56,417 nt of DNA from an uncultured Collinsella sp. (GCA_937896835.1 CALBOJ010000132.1:1-56417), one strand, 5' to 3'. Counted from the first letter of the stretch, positions 7,397-16,403 are shown. Translations and numbers: made by a program. Notes: generated by a model not told the origin, from the letters alone.

Positions 7397-7428
7397 TCCC
7401 TTGGGGACGGAGGAAAACGGATCATTTT
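7397..7428. repeat. 31-bp dispersed repeat directly after a stop codon
   Basis: The stretch beginning TCCCTTGGGGACGGAGGAAA recurs as an exact reverse complement at 27100-27130, just past the galT stop codon. Both copies sit within a few bases of a gene 3' end. Confidence 0.75.
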
Positions 7429-7461
7429 GCCTTCGTAGGGGATCTGTGTGGCGCTGTCCGC

Positions 7462-7615
7462 CAAAACTATGCCGGTTTACTACGATGAATTGCTTATCGC
7501 CGAGCATGCCAAATTTGCAGAGAATAAAACCGCAGGTAGACGAGTTGCTAATTTTTTATAAACCAGCGCGTGGTCGGACATAGTGGGTTCATCGTAGTAA
7601 TTCGGCATAGTTTTG
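7462..7615. repeat. Palindromic ~154-bp element (copy 1) with ACCGCAGGT motif
   Basis: The terminal inverted repeats begin CAAAACTATGCCGG then TTTACTACGAT, and the right end is nearly the exact complement. The centre carries AATAAAACCGCAGGTAGA (7523-7540). A second copy of the same size lies at 21952-22105. No gene is present between 7,397 and 7,722. MITE-like or REP-like in form. Confidence 0.8.
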
Positions 7616-7661
7616 TTATGTCACCAATTCGGTGGCATCGAAAAGAAGGATTTAGGCATGA

Positions 7662-7699
7662 AGCAGCGCCCGTTGGCGGTGGTGCCGGCGGGCGTTGCT
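7662..7699 (-). terminator. Possible terminator hairpin after galM
   Basis: AGCAGCGCCCG and CGGGCGTTGCT can pair around a GGC-rich centre 25 nt beyond the galM stop. There is no immediate U-tract, so termination is uncertain. Confidence 0.4.
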
Positions 7700-7722
7700 G
7701 TGCGAGATGTCGCGTTGTGGGC

Positions 7723-8775
7723 CTAGTGCCTCATAAAGTGGTATTCGATCATATTGCTGTAGGGGTGACCCGGACCCACAATGCCCTGCGGGAACAGCGG
7801 CTGGTGCGGCGTGTCGGGGTACATCTCGGCCTCGAGGGCAAAGCCGGCGCCCCAGCCATAGTTGGCATCGTCCTTGGCGTGCTCGTCGCCCAGCCAGTTG
7901 CCGGTGTAGAGTTGCACACCCGGGGCGGTGGTGTAGTAGTCCAGCTCACGACCGGTCCACATCTCCTCGACATGTAGGGCGCGACGCAGGTTGCGGCCGT
8001 ACTGATAGCCATCGATGCACAGGCAGTGATCGTAGCCACGGGCCTGCTTAATCTGCGGGTCGTCGGCCTCCATGCCGGGTGCGACGGGGCGCAGCTCGCG
8101 AAAGTCAAACGGTGTTCCCTCGACCGGAGCGATTTCGCCGGTGGGGATGTTCTGCTCGTTAATGGGCAAGTAGTGGGCAGCGTTGGCGATAAAGAAGTGC
8201 TCACAGTCCATGCCGGCGTTATGGCCGGCAAGGTTAAAGTACGTGTGGTTGGTCATGGACACGTAGGTGGCGCGGTCGCTCTCGCAACCATACTCGATGC
8301 GGAAGACGCCGGTGCGCGTAACGGTAAACACAGCCGTAAAGATTCGGTTGCCGGGCAGGCTCAGCTCGCCATCCTTAAGCGAGGTGGTCATGCGCACGGC
8401 GTTGTGAGTCTCGTCGAGCTCAACGTCCCATACGCGCTTGTGCAGACCATGCTCAAGATCGCTGTGCAGGTTGTTGACGCCTTCGTTGGCCGGCATGTGC
8501 CAGTCCGTGCCGTCGATGGTGATCGTGGCGCCCGCGGTGCGGTTTGCCACGGGGCCGATGGTCGCGCCAAAGCAGGCGGGGTTGTCAAAGTAATCCTCGA
8601 GCTTATCGAAGCCCAGCACCACATCGCGCACGTTGCCGGGAATATCGGGCACATCGATACCCAGCACGGTGGCGCCATAGTCCATAATGCGAACGCAGAT
8701 CTCGGGCCCGTTGAGGGTATAACGATGAACGGAGGTGCCGCACGGCGCGGTGCCGAAAAGCTCGGAAGTGATCAT
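7723..8775 (-). CDS. galM: Aldose 1-epimerase (galactose mutarotase)
   Basis: The 350-aa product interconverts beta- and alpha-galactose, feeding galactokinase. The start is ATG 8775 (AGGAACC upstream, beginning MITSELFGTAPCG). An upstream extension of 20 residues has no ribosome site. Recognisable GalM features are GATIGPVANRTAG (substrate loop), NNLHSD, SMTNHTYFNLAGH with the catalytic-type His, PVEGTPFDF and YTGNWLGDE near the C-terminus. It is transcribed divergently from the DeoR-family regulator at 8982, which may control it, and it stands apart from galK-galT 20 kb away. Confidence 0.92.
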   Translation of the reverse strand: MITSELFGTAPCGTSVHRYTLNGPEICVRIMDYGATVLGIDVPDIPGNVRDVVLGFDKLEDYFDNPACFGATIGPVANRTAGATITIDGTDWHMPANEGVNNLHSDLEHGLHKRVWDVELDETHNAVRMTTSLKDGELSLPGNRIFTAVFTVTRTGVFRIEYGCESDRATYVSMTNHTYFNLAGHNAGMDCEHFFIANAAHYLPINEQNIPTGEIAPVEGTPFDFRELRPVAPGMEADDPQIKQARGYDHCLCIDGYQYGRNLRRALHVEEMWTGRELDYYTTAPGVQLYTGNWLGDEHAKDDANYGWGAGFALEAEMYPDTPHQPLFPQGIVGPGHPYSNMIEYHFMRH

Positions 8776-8928
8776 TTGGTTCCTAACATCGAGGTATTTC
8801 GGACAAACTGTAGCGCGAACAGGTGAGATTATCACTACACCCCACTAAAGCAGGGGGTATTTTTCTCAAAAAAGTGATGATTGGAGCTGTGCGGGTGTTC
8901 ATTTTTGACGCGCACGAGTCTGATACAA

Positions 8929-8950
8929 TTTGTTCGTTACTGTTTGAATG
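8929..8950. promoter_or_regulatory. Candidate LacR (DeoR-type) operator, galM/lacR intergenic
   Basis: The site has TGTTC followed 12 nt later (start to start) by TTTGAATG, in the gap between galM and lacR. The same two blocks at identical spacing occur before lacF (21317/21329), and a near match precedes lacA (23407/23419). This suggests one regulator serves all three. Confidence 0.5.
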
Positions 8951-8981
8951 ATATGCGCGCAAAGAACGGCGAGGATTCATC

Positions 8982-9746
8982 GTGATTAAGGCAGAGCGAC
9001 AGGATAAGGTTCGTCAGCTGCTCGAAGAGCAGGGCACGGTTTCGGTCAAGGAGATTTCGGATGCGCTGGGCGTTTCGGATATGACGATTCGCCGCGACCT
9101 CGAAGAACTTGCGAGCCTGGGCGAGATCGAGCGCGTGCACGGTGGCGCCCGTAGCGCACAGGGACGTCCCCATGCCATGTTGCGCCATGAGTATTCGCAC
9201 AGCGAAAAGCGCACTAAGCATGCCGAGGAAAAGCTGCAGATTGCGCGCCGTGCTGTGGAGCTTATCGAGGAGGGCTCGACCATCTTTTTGGGTACGGGCA
9301 CTACGGTGGAACAGATGGCCTCGATGCTGCCGGCGTGTCGCCTGCGCATTGTGACCAACTCGCTTTCGGTGTTTAACCTGCTCGAGGCGCGCGAGGACTG
9401 CGACTTGTGCCTCGTGGGCGGTATGTACCGTCGCCGCACCGCCGCTTTTGTGGGGCCAACGGCCGAGGATACCCTGCGTGCGCTGGGCATCGATGCGGCG
9501 TTTATCGGCGCCAACGGCATTCTGGATGGCGACGTGTCTACGTCCAACATGGACGAGGGCCGTATCCAGCAGCTCGCCTTTAACAAGGCAGACTCGCGCT
9601 ATCTGATCGCCGACTCCAGCAAGATCGGCAAGCGCGACTTCTACACCTTCTGCCGCCTGGACAGCTTGGACGCCGTGGTGTGCGAGCCGGGTATTACCGC
9701 CGAGGATCGTGCCGCCATCGAGGAGCACACGCAGGTCATTTGCTAG
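8982..9746 (+). CDS. lacR: DeoR-family regulator, LacR-like
   Basis: The 254-aa protein starts at GTG 8982. An N-terminal winged helix-turn-helix (VSVKEISDALGVSDMTIRRD, then EIERVHGGA) is the DeoR signature. It is followed by a sugar-phosphate sensor domain of the ribose-5-P isomerase type (EEGSTIFLGTGTT, IVTNS, LVGG, GANGI, DSSK). LacR of lactococci and streptococci is of this type and responds to tagatose-6-phosphate. Location between galM and the lac genes, and the shared operator-like motif before lacF and lacA, support that role. GlpR- or FruR-like function is possible. Its TAG is immediately followed by the TAG of the convergent gene. Confidence 0.85.
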   Translation: MIKAERQDKVRQLLEEQGTVSVKEISDALGVSDMTIRRDLEELASLGEIERVHGGARSAQGRPHAMLRHEYSHSEKRTKHAEEKLQIARRAVELIEEGSTIFLGTGTTVEQMASMLPACRLRIVTNSLSVFNLLEAREDCDLCLVGGMYRRRTAAFVGPTAEDTLRALGIDAAFIGANGILDGDVSTSNMDEGRIQQLAFNKADSRYLIADSSKIGKRDFYTFCRLDSLDAVVCEPGITAEDRAAIEEHTQVIC

Positions 9747-11003
9747 CTAGCGCTGCAGGCGATACTTCTGCCCTCTGCCGGCGCCTTCAACTGTGGCCAG
9801 GCCTGCCTCAACGAGTTTTTTGAGGATGCGAAGTAGCTTTGAGCGGCTAAAGGTTACTTTGGCCGCAAGCTCACTTGTCGATTGGGGGCGCACTCCACTC
9901 AGCAGCTCGAATACGGTAAGTTCGTCGCCTTCGAGTCCCGGGTTATCCATGAGTAGAGGAAGTGTGACCACAATGGCGTTGTCCGAAACTTGAAAACGAG
10001 GCTTTTTGATGCTGTCTTTATAAGTGTCTCGAATTCGCATGATACCTGTGCCGAACGCCTCGATAAGGCCCAGACGTAAAAAGACTTCGGCAAGAATGCG
10101 GTTACGCCTAACGGACAGCATATCGGACAGGTACTCATCGACAGTCATGCTTGCCGGCAATCCGCCGGGTGAGGCGACTTCCACGCGGTCGTCGAACATC
10201 GAGATGCGGATGTGCGCTGGTACATCCCAGGTCCTATGAACGATCGCGTTGGTTATTGCCTCACGGAACGCCTCAAGTGGAATGAGCTCCTTGCGGATTC
10301 GCTCCATTCCCTTAATCTCTTCGTAACAGTACTGAGCTTCGAATAGCTCAAGAGCGCCGTCAATTTCAGCTAAAACCGATGCATGCTCAAGGGTCTTGCG
10401 CTGCTTAATGAGGTTGATGGTGTCACCAAATACTGCAATGTCGATGCCTGGGAAGCCGTTCTCGTCCGCGAGCAGCTCCGCTGCGTTATTGTAGGCCCCG
10501 GTATCATCGAGCAGGCCGAGGGTTTTGAGAATGTCGGTTGTGAACGACTGAAGCGATAACTTTGCAGTTAGACGATTCTCTAAAACGGTGAAAGATAAAT
10601 CTTGTTTGTTTGCCGGGAGCTGTTCAAAGGGGAGGTTCTGACCCTCGAGCACAAGGCGCGAAAGTCCTAGGGCATCAACTGGTATGGTTGCTGTGTCATT
10701 GCGCTTGTACGCCTTCGAGCGGTATAGATAAGGCTTCGATCTGCCGGGAAGGACTGTAAGCTCTACGGTTGCATCGGGCTCGTTGATTTTTAGGGAGTAA
10801 TCGGGCTGGGGAATAATCGAATCGTTAATCTTGTTTTCGATATCCAGGCAGGTCTGCTTGGGGTCATTGAGGCCTACGATTTTTCCGTCGTCGTTAATCC
10901 CAAATAGAACGCGTCCTCCTGTGCTGTTTGCATAAGCAGAAACGGTTTTAAGGAACGAATTGGTGACGCTTTCCTTGAACTCAAGATCTTTCGTCTCTTG
11001 CAT
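9747..11003 (-). CDS. AlbA/Schlafen-type ATP-binding protein with HATPase domain
   Basis: This 418-aa protein starts at ATG 11003 (GGAGAG, 6 nt upstream). The N-terminus (DLEFKESVTNSFLKTVSAYANS, TGGRVLFGINDDGKIVG) is an AlbA_2/Schlafen-like domain. Residues ~240-345 form a GHKL-type ATPase region (EAFREAITNAIVHRTW, then VEVASPGGLP, then GLIEAFGTGI). A winged helix ends the protein (TSELAAKVTFSRSKLLRILK). Such proteins are annotated as transcriptional regulators or RecG-like ATPases, and some take part in phage defence; function is unresolved. Its promoter region contains an 18/20 inverted repeat. It stands alone, convergent with lacR. Confidence 0.85.
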   Translation of the reverse strand: MQETKDLEFKESVTNSFLKTVSAYANSTGGRVLFGINDDGKIVGLNDPKQTCLDIENKINDSIIPQPDYSLKINEPDATVELTVLPGRSKPYLYRSKAYKRNDTATIPVDALGLSRLVLEGQNLPFEQLPANKQDLSFTVLENRLTAKLSLQSFTTDILKTLGLLDDTGAYNNAAELLADENGFPGIDIAVFGDTINLIKQRKTLEHASVLAEIDGALELFEAQYCYEEIKGMERIRKELIPLEAFREAITNAIVHRTWDVPAHIRISMFDDRVEVASPGGLPASMTVDEYLSDMLSVRRNRILAEVFLRLGLIEAFGTGIMRIRDTYKDSIKKPRFQVSDNAIVVTLPLLMDNPGLEGDELTVFELLSGVRPQSTSELAAKVTFSRSKLLRILKKLVEAGLATVEGAGRGQKYRLQR

Positions 11004-11027
11004 TATATCTCTCCGTTTCGCTTTCAC

Positions 11028-11118
11028 TTGACACGAATAATGACACGCAAAATTTTACACGCCACTTTACACGTCAAAATTGTGACATGAAAAAATTACG
11101 AGTCATTATCCGTGTCAA
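11028..11118 (-). promoter_or_regulatory. Inverted-repeat operator candidate before the AlbA-type gene
   Basis: TTGACACGAATAATGACACG (11028-11047) and CGAGTCATTATCCGTGTCAA (11099-11118) are inverted copies matching at 18 of 20 positions. Extra TTTACACG half-sites lie between them. They sit 25-115 bp upstream of the start codon, where self-repression by the gene's own winged helix would act. Confidence 0.6.
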
Positions 11119-11228
11119 CGTGACGTGATATGACGCATAAATTGGGATTCGTGGGCGCTCGGAAGATTGACGGAGTTCGTGGATCTGCAACTTGGTTGGG
11201 TTAGCGTACGAAGTCTTTCAGCGGGGCC

Positions 11229-11279
11229 GAACATACTTTCGGTATCATATTGGGTTTAAATGATACCGAAAGTATGTTC
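11229..11279. repeat. Perfect 20-bp inverted repeat, orphan operator or hairpin
   Basis: GAACATACTTTCGGTATCAT and its exact complement are separated by 11 nt. No gene starts within 380 bp on either strand. It may be the operator of a lost gene or the tip of a mobile element. Confidence 0.7.
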
Positions 11280-11352
11280 GTGATATCGAAAAAAATAGAA
11301 GAGAGACGCGCTTCACAGTTGCTCGGAAAGCGCGGATTTGACTATCTAATTG

Positions 11353-11569
11353 TCTCAATCTGTAACAGTTAGGACCCAAAAACTCGACTAGGTGTTACAG
11401 ATCGAGATTTTGTTTACCCAGCCATCATCTTTGTCTTGATCTGTAACAGTTAGACGGCCAAAAGCGAGTTAGATGTTACAGATCTAGATATTTCGAACCG
11501 GGTGCTCCCGTTCATCTCAATCTGTAACAGCTGGGGCCGAAAATTCTTGCTAGATGTTACAGATCGAGA
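11353..11569. repeat. Array of three 55-bp palindromes, period 81 bp
   Basis: Units at 11353-11407, 11434-11488 and 11515-11569 each have arms of the form TCTCAATCTGTAACAG ... TGTTACAGATCGAGA. Spacers are 26 bp. The first two units and the spacer between them are homologous to the array at 16244-16379. The array lies just beyond the lacG1 terminator. Confidence 0.9.
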
Positions 11570-11592
11570 CAAACGGCCTGCTCGGGCCGAGC

Positions 11593-11641
11593 CAAAACAA
11601 AAAGGCCGCATGCGATCCCGTGGAGGGATTCGCATGCGGCC
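11593..11641 (-). terminator. Terminator of the lacE1-lacG1 operon
   Basis: On the minus strand a long stem GGCCGCATGCGA.../...CGCATGCGGCC is followed by TTTTTGTTTT, 23 nt past the lacG1 stop. Confidence 0.88.
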
Positions 11642-11663
11642 GACAGGGGGTATGCGGCGGAAG

Positions 11664-13085
11664 CTAGGCCATGAGCAGGCCGGTCTCCGCGACGTTCTTG
11701 TACCAGTACGCGCTCGCCTTGGGATAGCGCTTCTGGGTCTCAAAGTCGATGTAGAACAGGCCATAGCGCTTGTTATAGCCGTTGGTCCAGGAGAACTGGT
11801 CCTGCAGCGACCACACAAAGTAGCCGTCGACGTTTACGCCGCCGTCGATTGCCTTGAGGATCCACGCGAGATGCTGGCGCATATAGTCGATGCGAGGGGC
11901 GTCGTCGATAAAGCCGTCCTCAAAGTCGTCCTTATAGCCCATGCCGTTCTCGGTGATGTAGATCTTCTTGTAGTTGGGGTAATCGTTCTTAATGCGGAGC
12001 AGCAGGTCGTAGAGGCCCTCGGGATAGATGATCCAGTCCCAATCGGTGGTGGGTACGCCTTCGCGCACGCATGACTCGCCCACGCCCTTGAGGAACCAGC
12101 GCGAGGAGCCCTTGTCGCCGGTGCCATTGTGGTTGATGTCGTTTTCGCCCTCAGCGGCACGCAGGAACTGGCACTTGTAGGTGTTGACGCCCAGGCAATC
12201 GTTGTAGGGGAGCGCGGCGGTCAGCGCGGCGATGTCCTCGTCGCGGACGTCGAGCTCGCCGCCGGCGATATGGGCCAGCTTGGTCGCAGCCTCCATGGTG
12301 TCGGCTGCATAGTGGCCGCGGAAGGTGGCGTCGAGTACCCAACGGTTGTTGATGACGTCGGCCATGCGAGCCGCCTCGCAGTCGGCGGCGTTGTTGGGGT
12401 CGAGGGGATACTTGGGCTCCAGGTTCTGGACAATGCCGATCTCGCCCTCAAAGCCGCCCTCATGGAAGGCGACGACAGCCTTGGCGTGGGCCACCATCAT
12501 GTTGTGCATGAGCTGGAAGGCCTTGTCCAAGCGATACTTCTCGCCGTGCGGCCAGTTGCCGACGATAAAGCTGCCCTCGGCGGTTGCGGGAATCTCGTTA
12601 AAGGTGAACCAATGCTTGACCTCGGTGAACTCGGCAAAGCAGAACTTGGCGTACTCGACGAAGGCATCGATGGTCGTGCGCGTCAGGAAGCCCTCGCCAC
12701 CGTCCTGGTAAAAGGCCTCGGGCGTGTCAAAGTGATCGAGCGTGACATAGGGAATAACGCCAGCTTTGTTGCAGGTGGCAAAAAGCTCGTGATAGAAAGC
12801 GACGCCCTCGGGGTTAATCTCGCCGGTGCCACTGGGGAAGATGCGGCTCCAAGCGATAGAGACGCGAATACCGTTGATGCCGAAGCGCTGGCACAGGTCG
12901 ATATCGACCGGATACTTGTTGTAGAAATCGCTTGCAGGATCGGGGGAGAAGCGACCCTGAGCAGCCAGGAAATCGTCCCAGGGCACTTTGCCCTTGCCGT
13001 GCGTACGGGTCTCGCCCTCAACCTGGTAAGCGGCGGTGGCGCCGCCAAACACAAAGCCGTCGGGGAACTGCATGGGGTTGTTCAT
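11664..13085 (-). CDS. lacG: 6-phospho-beta-galactosidase, GH1 (copy 1)
   Basis: This 473-aa cytoplasmic glycoside hydrolase cleaves lactose-6-phosphate into glucose and galactose-6-phosphate. The GH1 acid/base Glu is in WFTFNEI and the nucleophile Glu in IYITENGMGY. The C-terminal SWTNGYNKRYGLFY carries the Ser-Lys-Tyr pocket that binds the 6-phosphate in LacG. Overall resemblance is to LacG rather than to 6-phospho-beta-glucosidases, but activity on cellobiose-6-P cannot be excluded. The start ATG has AGAAAGGA upstream. It follows lacE1 by 75 nt in the same operon and ends at a strong terminator. Confidence 0.88.
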   Translation of the reverse strand: MNNPMQFPDGFVFGGATAAYQVEGETRTHGKGKVPWDDFLAAQGRFSPDPASDFYNKYPVDIDLCQRFGINGIRVSIAWSRIFPSGTGEINPEGVAFYHELFATCNKAGVIPYVTLDHFDTPEAFYQDGGEGFLTRTTIDAFVEYAKFCFAEFTEVKHWFTFNEIPATAEGSFIVGNWPHGEKYRLDKAFQLMHNMMVAHAKAVVAFHEGGFEGEIGIVQNLEPKYPLDPNNAADCEAARMADVINNRWVLDATFRGHYAADTMEAATKLAHIAGGELDVRDEDIAALTAALPYNDCLGVNTYKCQFLRAAEGENDINHNGTGDKGSSRWFLKGVGESCVREGVPTTDWDWIIYPEGLYDLLLRIKNDYPNYKKIYITENGMGYKDDFEDGFIDDAPRIDYMRQHLAWILKAIDGGVNVDGYFVWSLQDQFSWTNGYNKRYGLFYIDFETQKRYPKASAYWYKNVAETGLLMA

Positions 13086-13160
13086 GAGTCATCCTTTCTG
13101 TGGGATATGAATAGGGAGAGGTGCCCGAACTGGGGATCCGGGCACCAATAGAGGGAGGAA

Positions 13161-14939
13161 CTAGTCGAGGTTCTCGCGGAGCCACTTGATGGCGCCAGCG
13201 GGGTCGCGGGTAAGGTCGATATATTCCTTGCCGCGCGGGGCGAGCAGCTTAATGCCCAGACGATCGGTGTCGGCCTTCATGTCGTTGTAGTAGCTACGAA
13301 CCTGCGGGGCGAGCACGATGACGTCGTACTGATCCATGATGGCAGTGTGCTGGCCATAGGCACCTGCGGAGGAAGCGATGTTCTCTCCGGTCTGTGCGGC
13401 ACCTTCCTTGATGGCGTTGGCGAGCATGGCAGAGGTGCCGGCGCCGGCGCACAGGACGAGGACCTTCAGGCCATCGACGTCCTTCTTAGCGGATGCGTCG
13501 GCGGCGGACTCGGGCTGATCGGCGACAGGCTTGCTGTCGGCGGCGGCAACAGTCGTCTCGACGGAAGCGGTAGCCTGCTCGACAGCGGGCGCAGGGGCGT
13601 TGGCGGCGATGGCAGCGGCACCATCGGACTCGAGACCCAGCTCGGCGGCGCGCTCGGCCTCCTGGTCGCAGAGCAGCTTATCGTATGCCTTCAAGAACGG
13701 CAGGTAGATGATGGCGTCCAGCAAGATGATAATCGCGACAAATACCAGGGCGATAAGCTGGAAGTTCGTGGTGATGAAGATGCCGATGGGGGCAGGGGTA
13801 GCCCAAGGCACCACGAAGGAGAAGCCGTTCATGCCCACATTATCGATAAAGAACTTGGCAACACTCACGTTGACGCAACCGGCGGCAACAAAGGGGACGA
13901 GCATGTAGGGGTTAAGGATCATCGGCGCGCCAAAGAGCAGCGGCTCGTTGACAGCAAAGGCAACAGGAACAATCGAGGCCTTACCGACGGCTTTGAGCTG
14001 CTTGGACTTCATAAAGAGAATCAGCAGAAGTGGCACGATGAACGTGGCGCCGGTGCCGCCGAACTCACCCACGAGTGACATGTTAAAGGTGAGGGAGTGA
14101 GCGGGGTGGCCACCTGCCAGCAGAACCTGCAGGTTCTCGGCCTGGTTGGCAAGACGGATGGGGTCGATGCCCGGCTGGACGATCGAGGGGCCGTGGACGC
14201 CGATGAACCAGAAGAACGCGGTGGCTGCCTGGATAAGGATAAGGCCAGGATAGGTTTCTGCAGCGGTAAAGAGCGGGGAGAGCAGCTTGATAAGCAGCTC
14301 GGAGAACGGAACGCCCATGAGGTTGCGCACGATGACATCGATGATGCCGCAGATGATGACGGCGCCGCCAAAGGGGATGATGTCGCGGAAGTTCTGAGCG
14401 ATGGCGCCCGGGACCTCCTTGGGCAGCTTAATGGTCAGATCGCGCGAGACGCAGAATTTGTAGACCCACACGGTAATGAACGCGGCGATATAGGCCGAGA
14501 ACAGACCGCGCGTGCCCATGCTGGTGCAATCGAAGACCGAAAGTTCGGAGCCGTTGAACTTGGTGGTGAACTGCGTGACTGCGAGCAGCAGCATGCTGCA
14601 CTGGGCGGCCACCATGGTGGAACCGTCGTTGAGCACTTTGCCGGCGGGCATGCGACGGTTCATGGATGCCGTGAAGTTCTTGGCAGTGGTGCCGGCAACC
14701 ATGATGCCCATAACGCCCATGGTGAAGTTGTACAGCTTGTTGCACCAGTCGATGAGCGGCTGGGGCAGCGTGATGCCGACTACGCCAGGAAGGGTGGCAA
14801 TCAGCAGGAAGATCGAAGAGGTGAGGACGATGGGCATGCACCCAAGGAATCCGTCCTTAATGGCCTGGAGGTAGATGTTCCTCGAGATCTTCTCAAAGAA
14901 CGGTTGATGCTTTTCGAGCATCTTTACGATGGCGTCCAT
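13161..14939 (-). CDS. lacE: Lactose-type PTS EIICB (copy 1)
   Basis: This 592-aa permease has an EIIC domain (residues ~1-420, about eight to ten membrane segments, motifs FFWFIGVHGPSIV and VNEPLLFGAP), an Ala/Pro-rich linker (~430-485) and an EIIB domain with the phosphorylated Cys at ~497 (VLVLCAGAGTS). It imports and phosphorylates lactose or a related beta-galactoside, with phosphate from LacF (21419). A good ribosome site (AAAGGAG) precedes ATG 14939. The gene is divergent from a LacI-type regulator, with a 20-bp perfect palindrome between them. Confidence 0.9.
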   Translation of the reverse strand: MDAIVKMLEKHQPFFEKISRNIYLQAIKDGFLGCMPIVLTSSIFLLIATLPGVVGITLPQPLIDWCNKLYNFTMGVMGIMVAGTTAKNFTASMNRRMPAGKVLNDGSTMVAAQCSMLLLAVTQFTTKFNGSELSVFDCTSMGTRGLFSAYIAAFITVWVYKFCVSRDLTIKLPKEVPGAIAQNFRDIIPFGGAVIICGIIDVIVRNLMGVPFSELLIKLLSPLFTAAETYPGLILIQAATAFFWFIGVHGPSIVQPGIDPIRLANQAENLQVLLAGGHPAHSLTFNMSLVGEFGGTGATFIVPLLLILFMKSKQLKAVGKASIVPVAFAVNEPLLFGAPMILNPYMLVPFVAAGCVNVSVAKFFIDNVGMNGFSFVVPWATPAPIGIFITTNFQLIALVFVAIIILLDAIIYLPFLKAYDKLLCDQEAERAAELGLESDGAAAIAANAPAPAVEQATASVETTVAAADSKPVADQPESAADASAKKDVDGLKVLVLCAGAGTSAMLANAIKEGAAQTGENIASSAGAYGQHTAIMDQYDVIVLAPQVRSYYNDMKADTDRLGIKLLAPRGKEYIDLTRDPAGAIKWLRENLD

Positions 14940-15042
14940 AGAGCTCCTTTGCTGTTCGATGCGCGATGCATGTGGATGGAACTGGTCGTCGATGGATGGT
15001 CAGGACTGCCCGGAAACCTTCCCGCTTAAGGAAGGCATTGCG

Positions 15043-15085
15043 AAATGACAACGTTGTCATTTCGTTAATGACAACGTAAGACATT
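15043..15085. promoter_or_regulatory. LacI-type operators between lacE1 and its regulator
   Basis: AAATGACAACGTTGTCATTT (15043-15062) is a perfect 20-bp palindrome with the central CG typical of LacI-family operators. A second site sharing AATGACAACGT starts at 15067. Both lie about 100-140 bp upstream of lacE1 and of the regulator start, fitting shared repression. Confidence 0.75.
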
Positions 15086-15214
15086 TTTGGAAGAGCAACA
15101 AGGATATACGGGTGAGCGGTCGATATCGTTCGGTAAACGGTTGATTTATCAGTCAGGCAGGTAGTGTATGCTAGAACGCAAAAAACAAGCGATGCAAAAC
15201 CGACTGGAGAAGTA

Positions 15215-16225
15215 GTGGCAACGATGGACAAGAAAAATGTCTCAATGAGCGATGTGGCAGTTGCCGCGGGCGTTTCTCTCAAGACGGTGTCGCGCGTGAT
15301 CAACGAGCCCGATAGCGTGCGCGAGTCGACGCGCGATAGGGTCCATGCGGCCATGGAGGAGCTTGGGTTCCGGGCGAACTTTGCCGCGCGTTCACTCAAG
15401 TTGGGCCGTTACGGGTGCATCGGCGTGGTGCTGTTCCACTTGTCGGGCGGCAACGTGGACATGATCGACGGTATCGCTGATGCCGCCGAAGAGCGAGGCT
15501 TTGCTCTCACGATGATCAAAAAGCGGGCGGGGGAGAAGATGACCCTTGCCGAAGCGGCGCGTAGGATGTCGCAGCTTCCCGTCGACGGCATGATTTTCAA
15601 CCTGCGTCAGATGGTCGATGACTTTGATACCTTTGAGGCACCGAAAGACCTCAAGACGGTGATTATCACGCCGATGGAGCATTCTACCTGCTCCACCGTC
15701 AGTGACGACCAAGAGGGCGGTGCGCGCATGGCGTGCGAGTACTTCTTAAATCGCGGGCACAAGAACGTGTACTTCGTCTCTGGTAAGAAAGAGTCGCTGT
15801 CGAGCCAGTGTCGTATGAAAGGTTGGCGTGCGGCACTCGAGGCGCGTGGCATTGAGCCGCCCGAGCCTCTGCAAGGCGATTGGAATGCGGATAGTGGCTA
15901 TGCCGCGGGCCTTGTGCTTGCCGATAAGCCCGATTGCACGGCGGTCCTCGCTGCTAACGACTGCATGGCAAACGGCGTGATGATGGCTCTACGTGACAAA
16001 GGGCTCAGTGTGCCCGACGACGTGTCCGTGATCGGCTTCGACGATGAGCTCTACAAGACGATTCCCAACTCGATTCTGACGTCGGTAAAGTTTCGCCACC
16101 GCGAGCTGGGTATCCGTGCGCTCAACGAGGTCGTCGCAGGTCTGGAAGCCCCGAGCTCCAGAAGCCGTACGCTCGTCTCGGGCGTGTTGGTCGAGCGTTC
16201 CAGCGTAAAGGACCTGCGGGCGTAG
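15215..16225 (+). CDS. LacI-family regulator of the lac module 1
   Basis: The 336-aa protein begins at GTG 15215, chosen because GGAG lies 5 nt upstream; the next ATG (15224) is too far from it. The N-terminal helix-turn-helix (VSMSDVAVAAGVSLKTVSRV, then VRESTRDRVHAAMEELGF) is classic LacI. The remainder is a periplasmic-binding-protein-like ligand domain. It is divergent from lacE1-lacG1 with operators between, so it probably represses that operon until the sugar or its phosphate is present. It is paralogous to the regulators at 20200 and 30296. Confidence 0.88.
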   Translation: MATMDKKNVSMSDVAVAAGVSLKTVSRVINEPDSVRESTRDRVHAAMEELGFRANFAARSLKLGRYGCIGVVLFHLSGGNVDMIDGIADAAEERGFALTMIKKRAGEKMTLAEAARRMSQLPVDGMIFNLRQMVDDFDTFEAPKDLKTVIITPMEHSTCSTVSDDQEGGARMACEYFLNRGHKNVYFVSGKKESLSSQCRMKGWRAALEARGIEPPEPLQGDWNADSGYAAGLVLADKPDCTAVLAANDCMANGVMMALRDKGLSVPDDVSVIGFDDELYKTIPNSILTSVKFRHRELGIRALNEVVAGLEAPSSRSRTLVSGVLVERSSVKDLRA

Positions 16226-16243
16226 GCTTGCCCGGTTCGTTCA

Positions 16244-16379
16244 TCTCGATCTGTAACAGGTAGGACCGAAAAACTCGGCTAGATGTTACAGATCGAGATT
16301 TTGTCTACCTAGCCATCATCTTTGTCTTGATCTGTAACAGTTAGACGGCCAAAAGCGAGTCAGATGTTACAGATCGAGA
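16244..16379. repeat. Array of two 55-bp palindromes, period 81 bp
   Basis: Units at 16244-16298 and 16325-16379 with a 26-bp spacer repeat units one and two of the array at 11353; the spacer differs at only two positions. The array follows the regulator stop codon and faces the lacG2 terminator, mirroring the first array. Confidence 0.9.
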
Positions 16380-16403
16380 CAAACGAACGCGGCCCAGCTC
16401 GCC

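Noticed and set aside
11353..11569. CRISPR-like array (55-bp repeats with 26-bp spacers)
   Set aside because: The repeats are long full palindromes, spacers are partly shared between the two arrays, there are at most three units and no cas genes are present. A REP-type array fits better.
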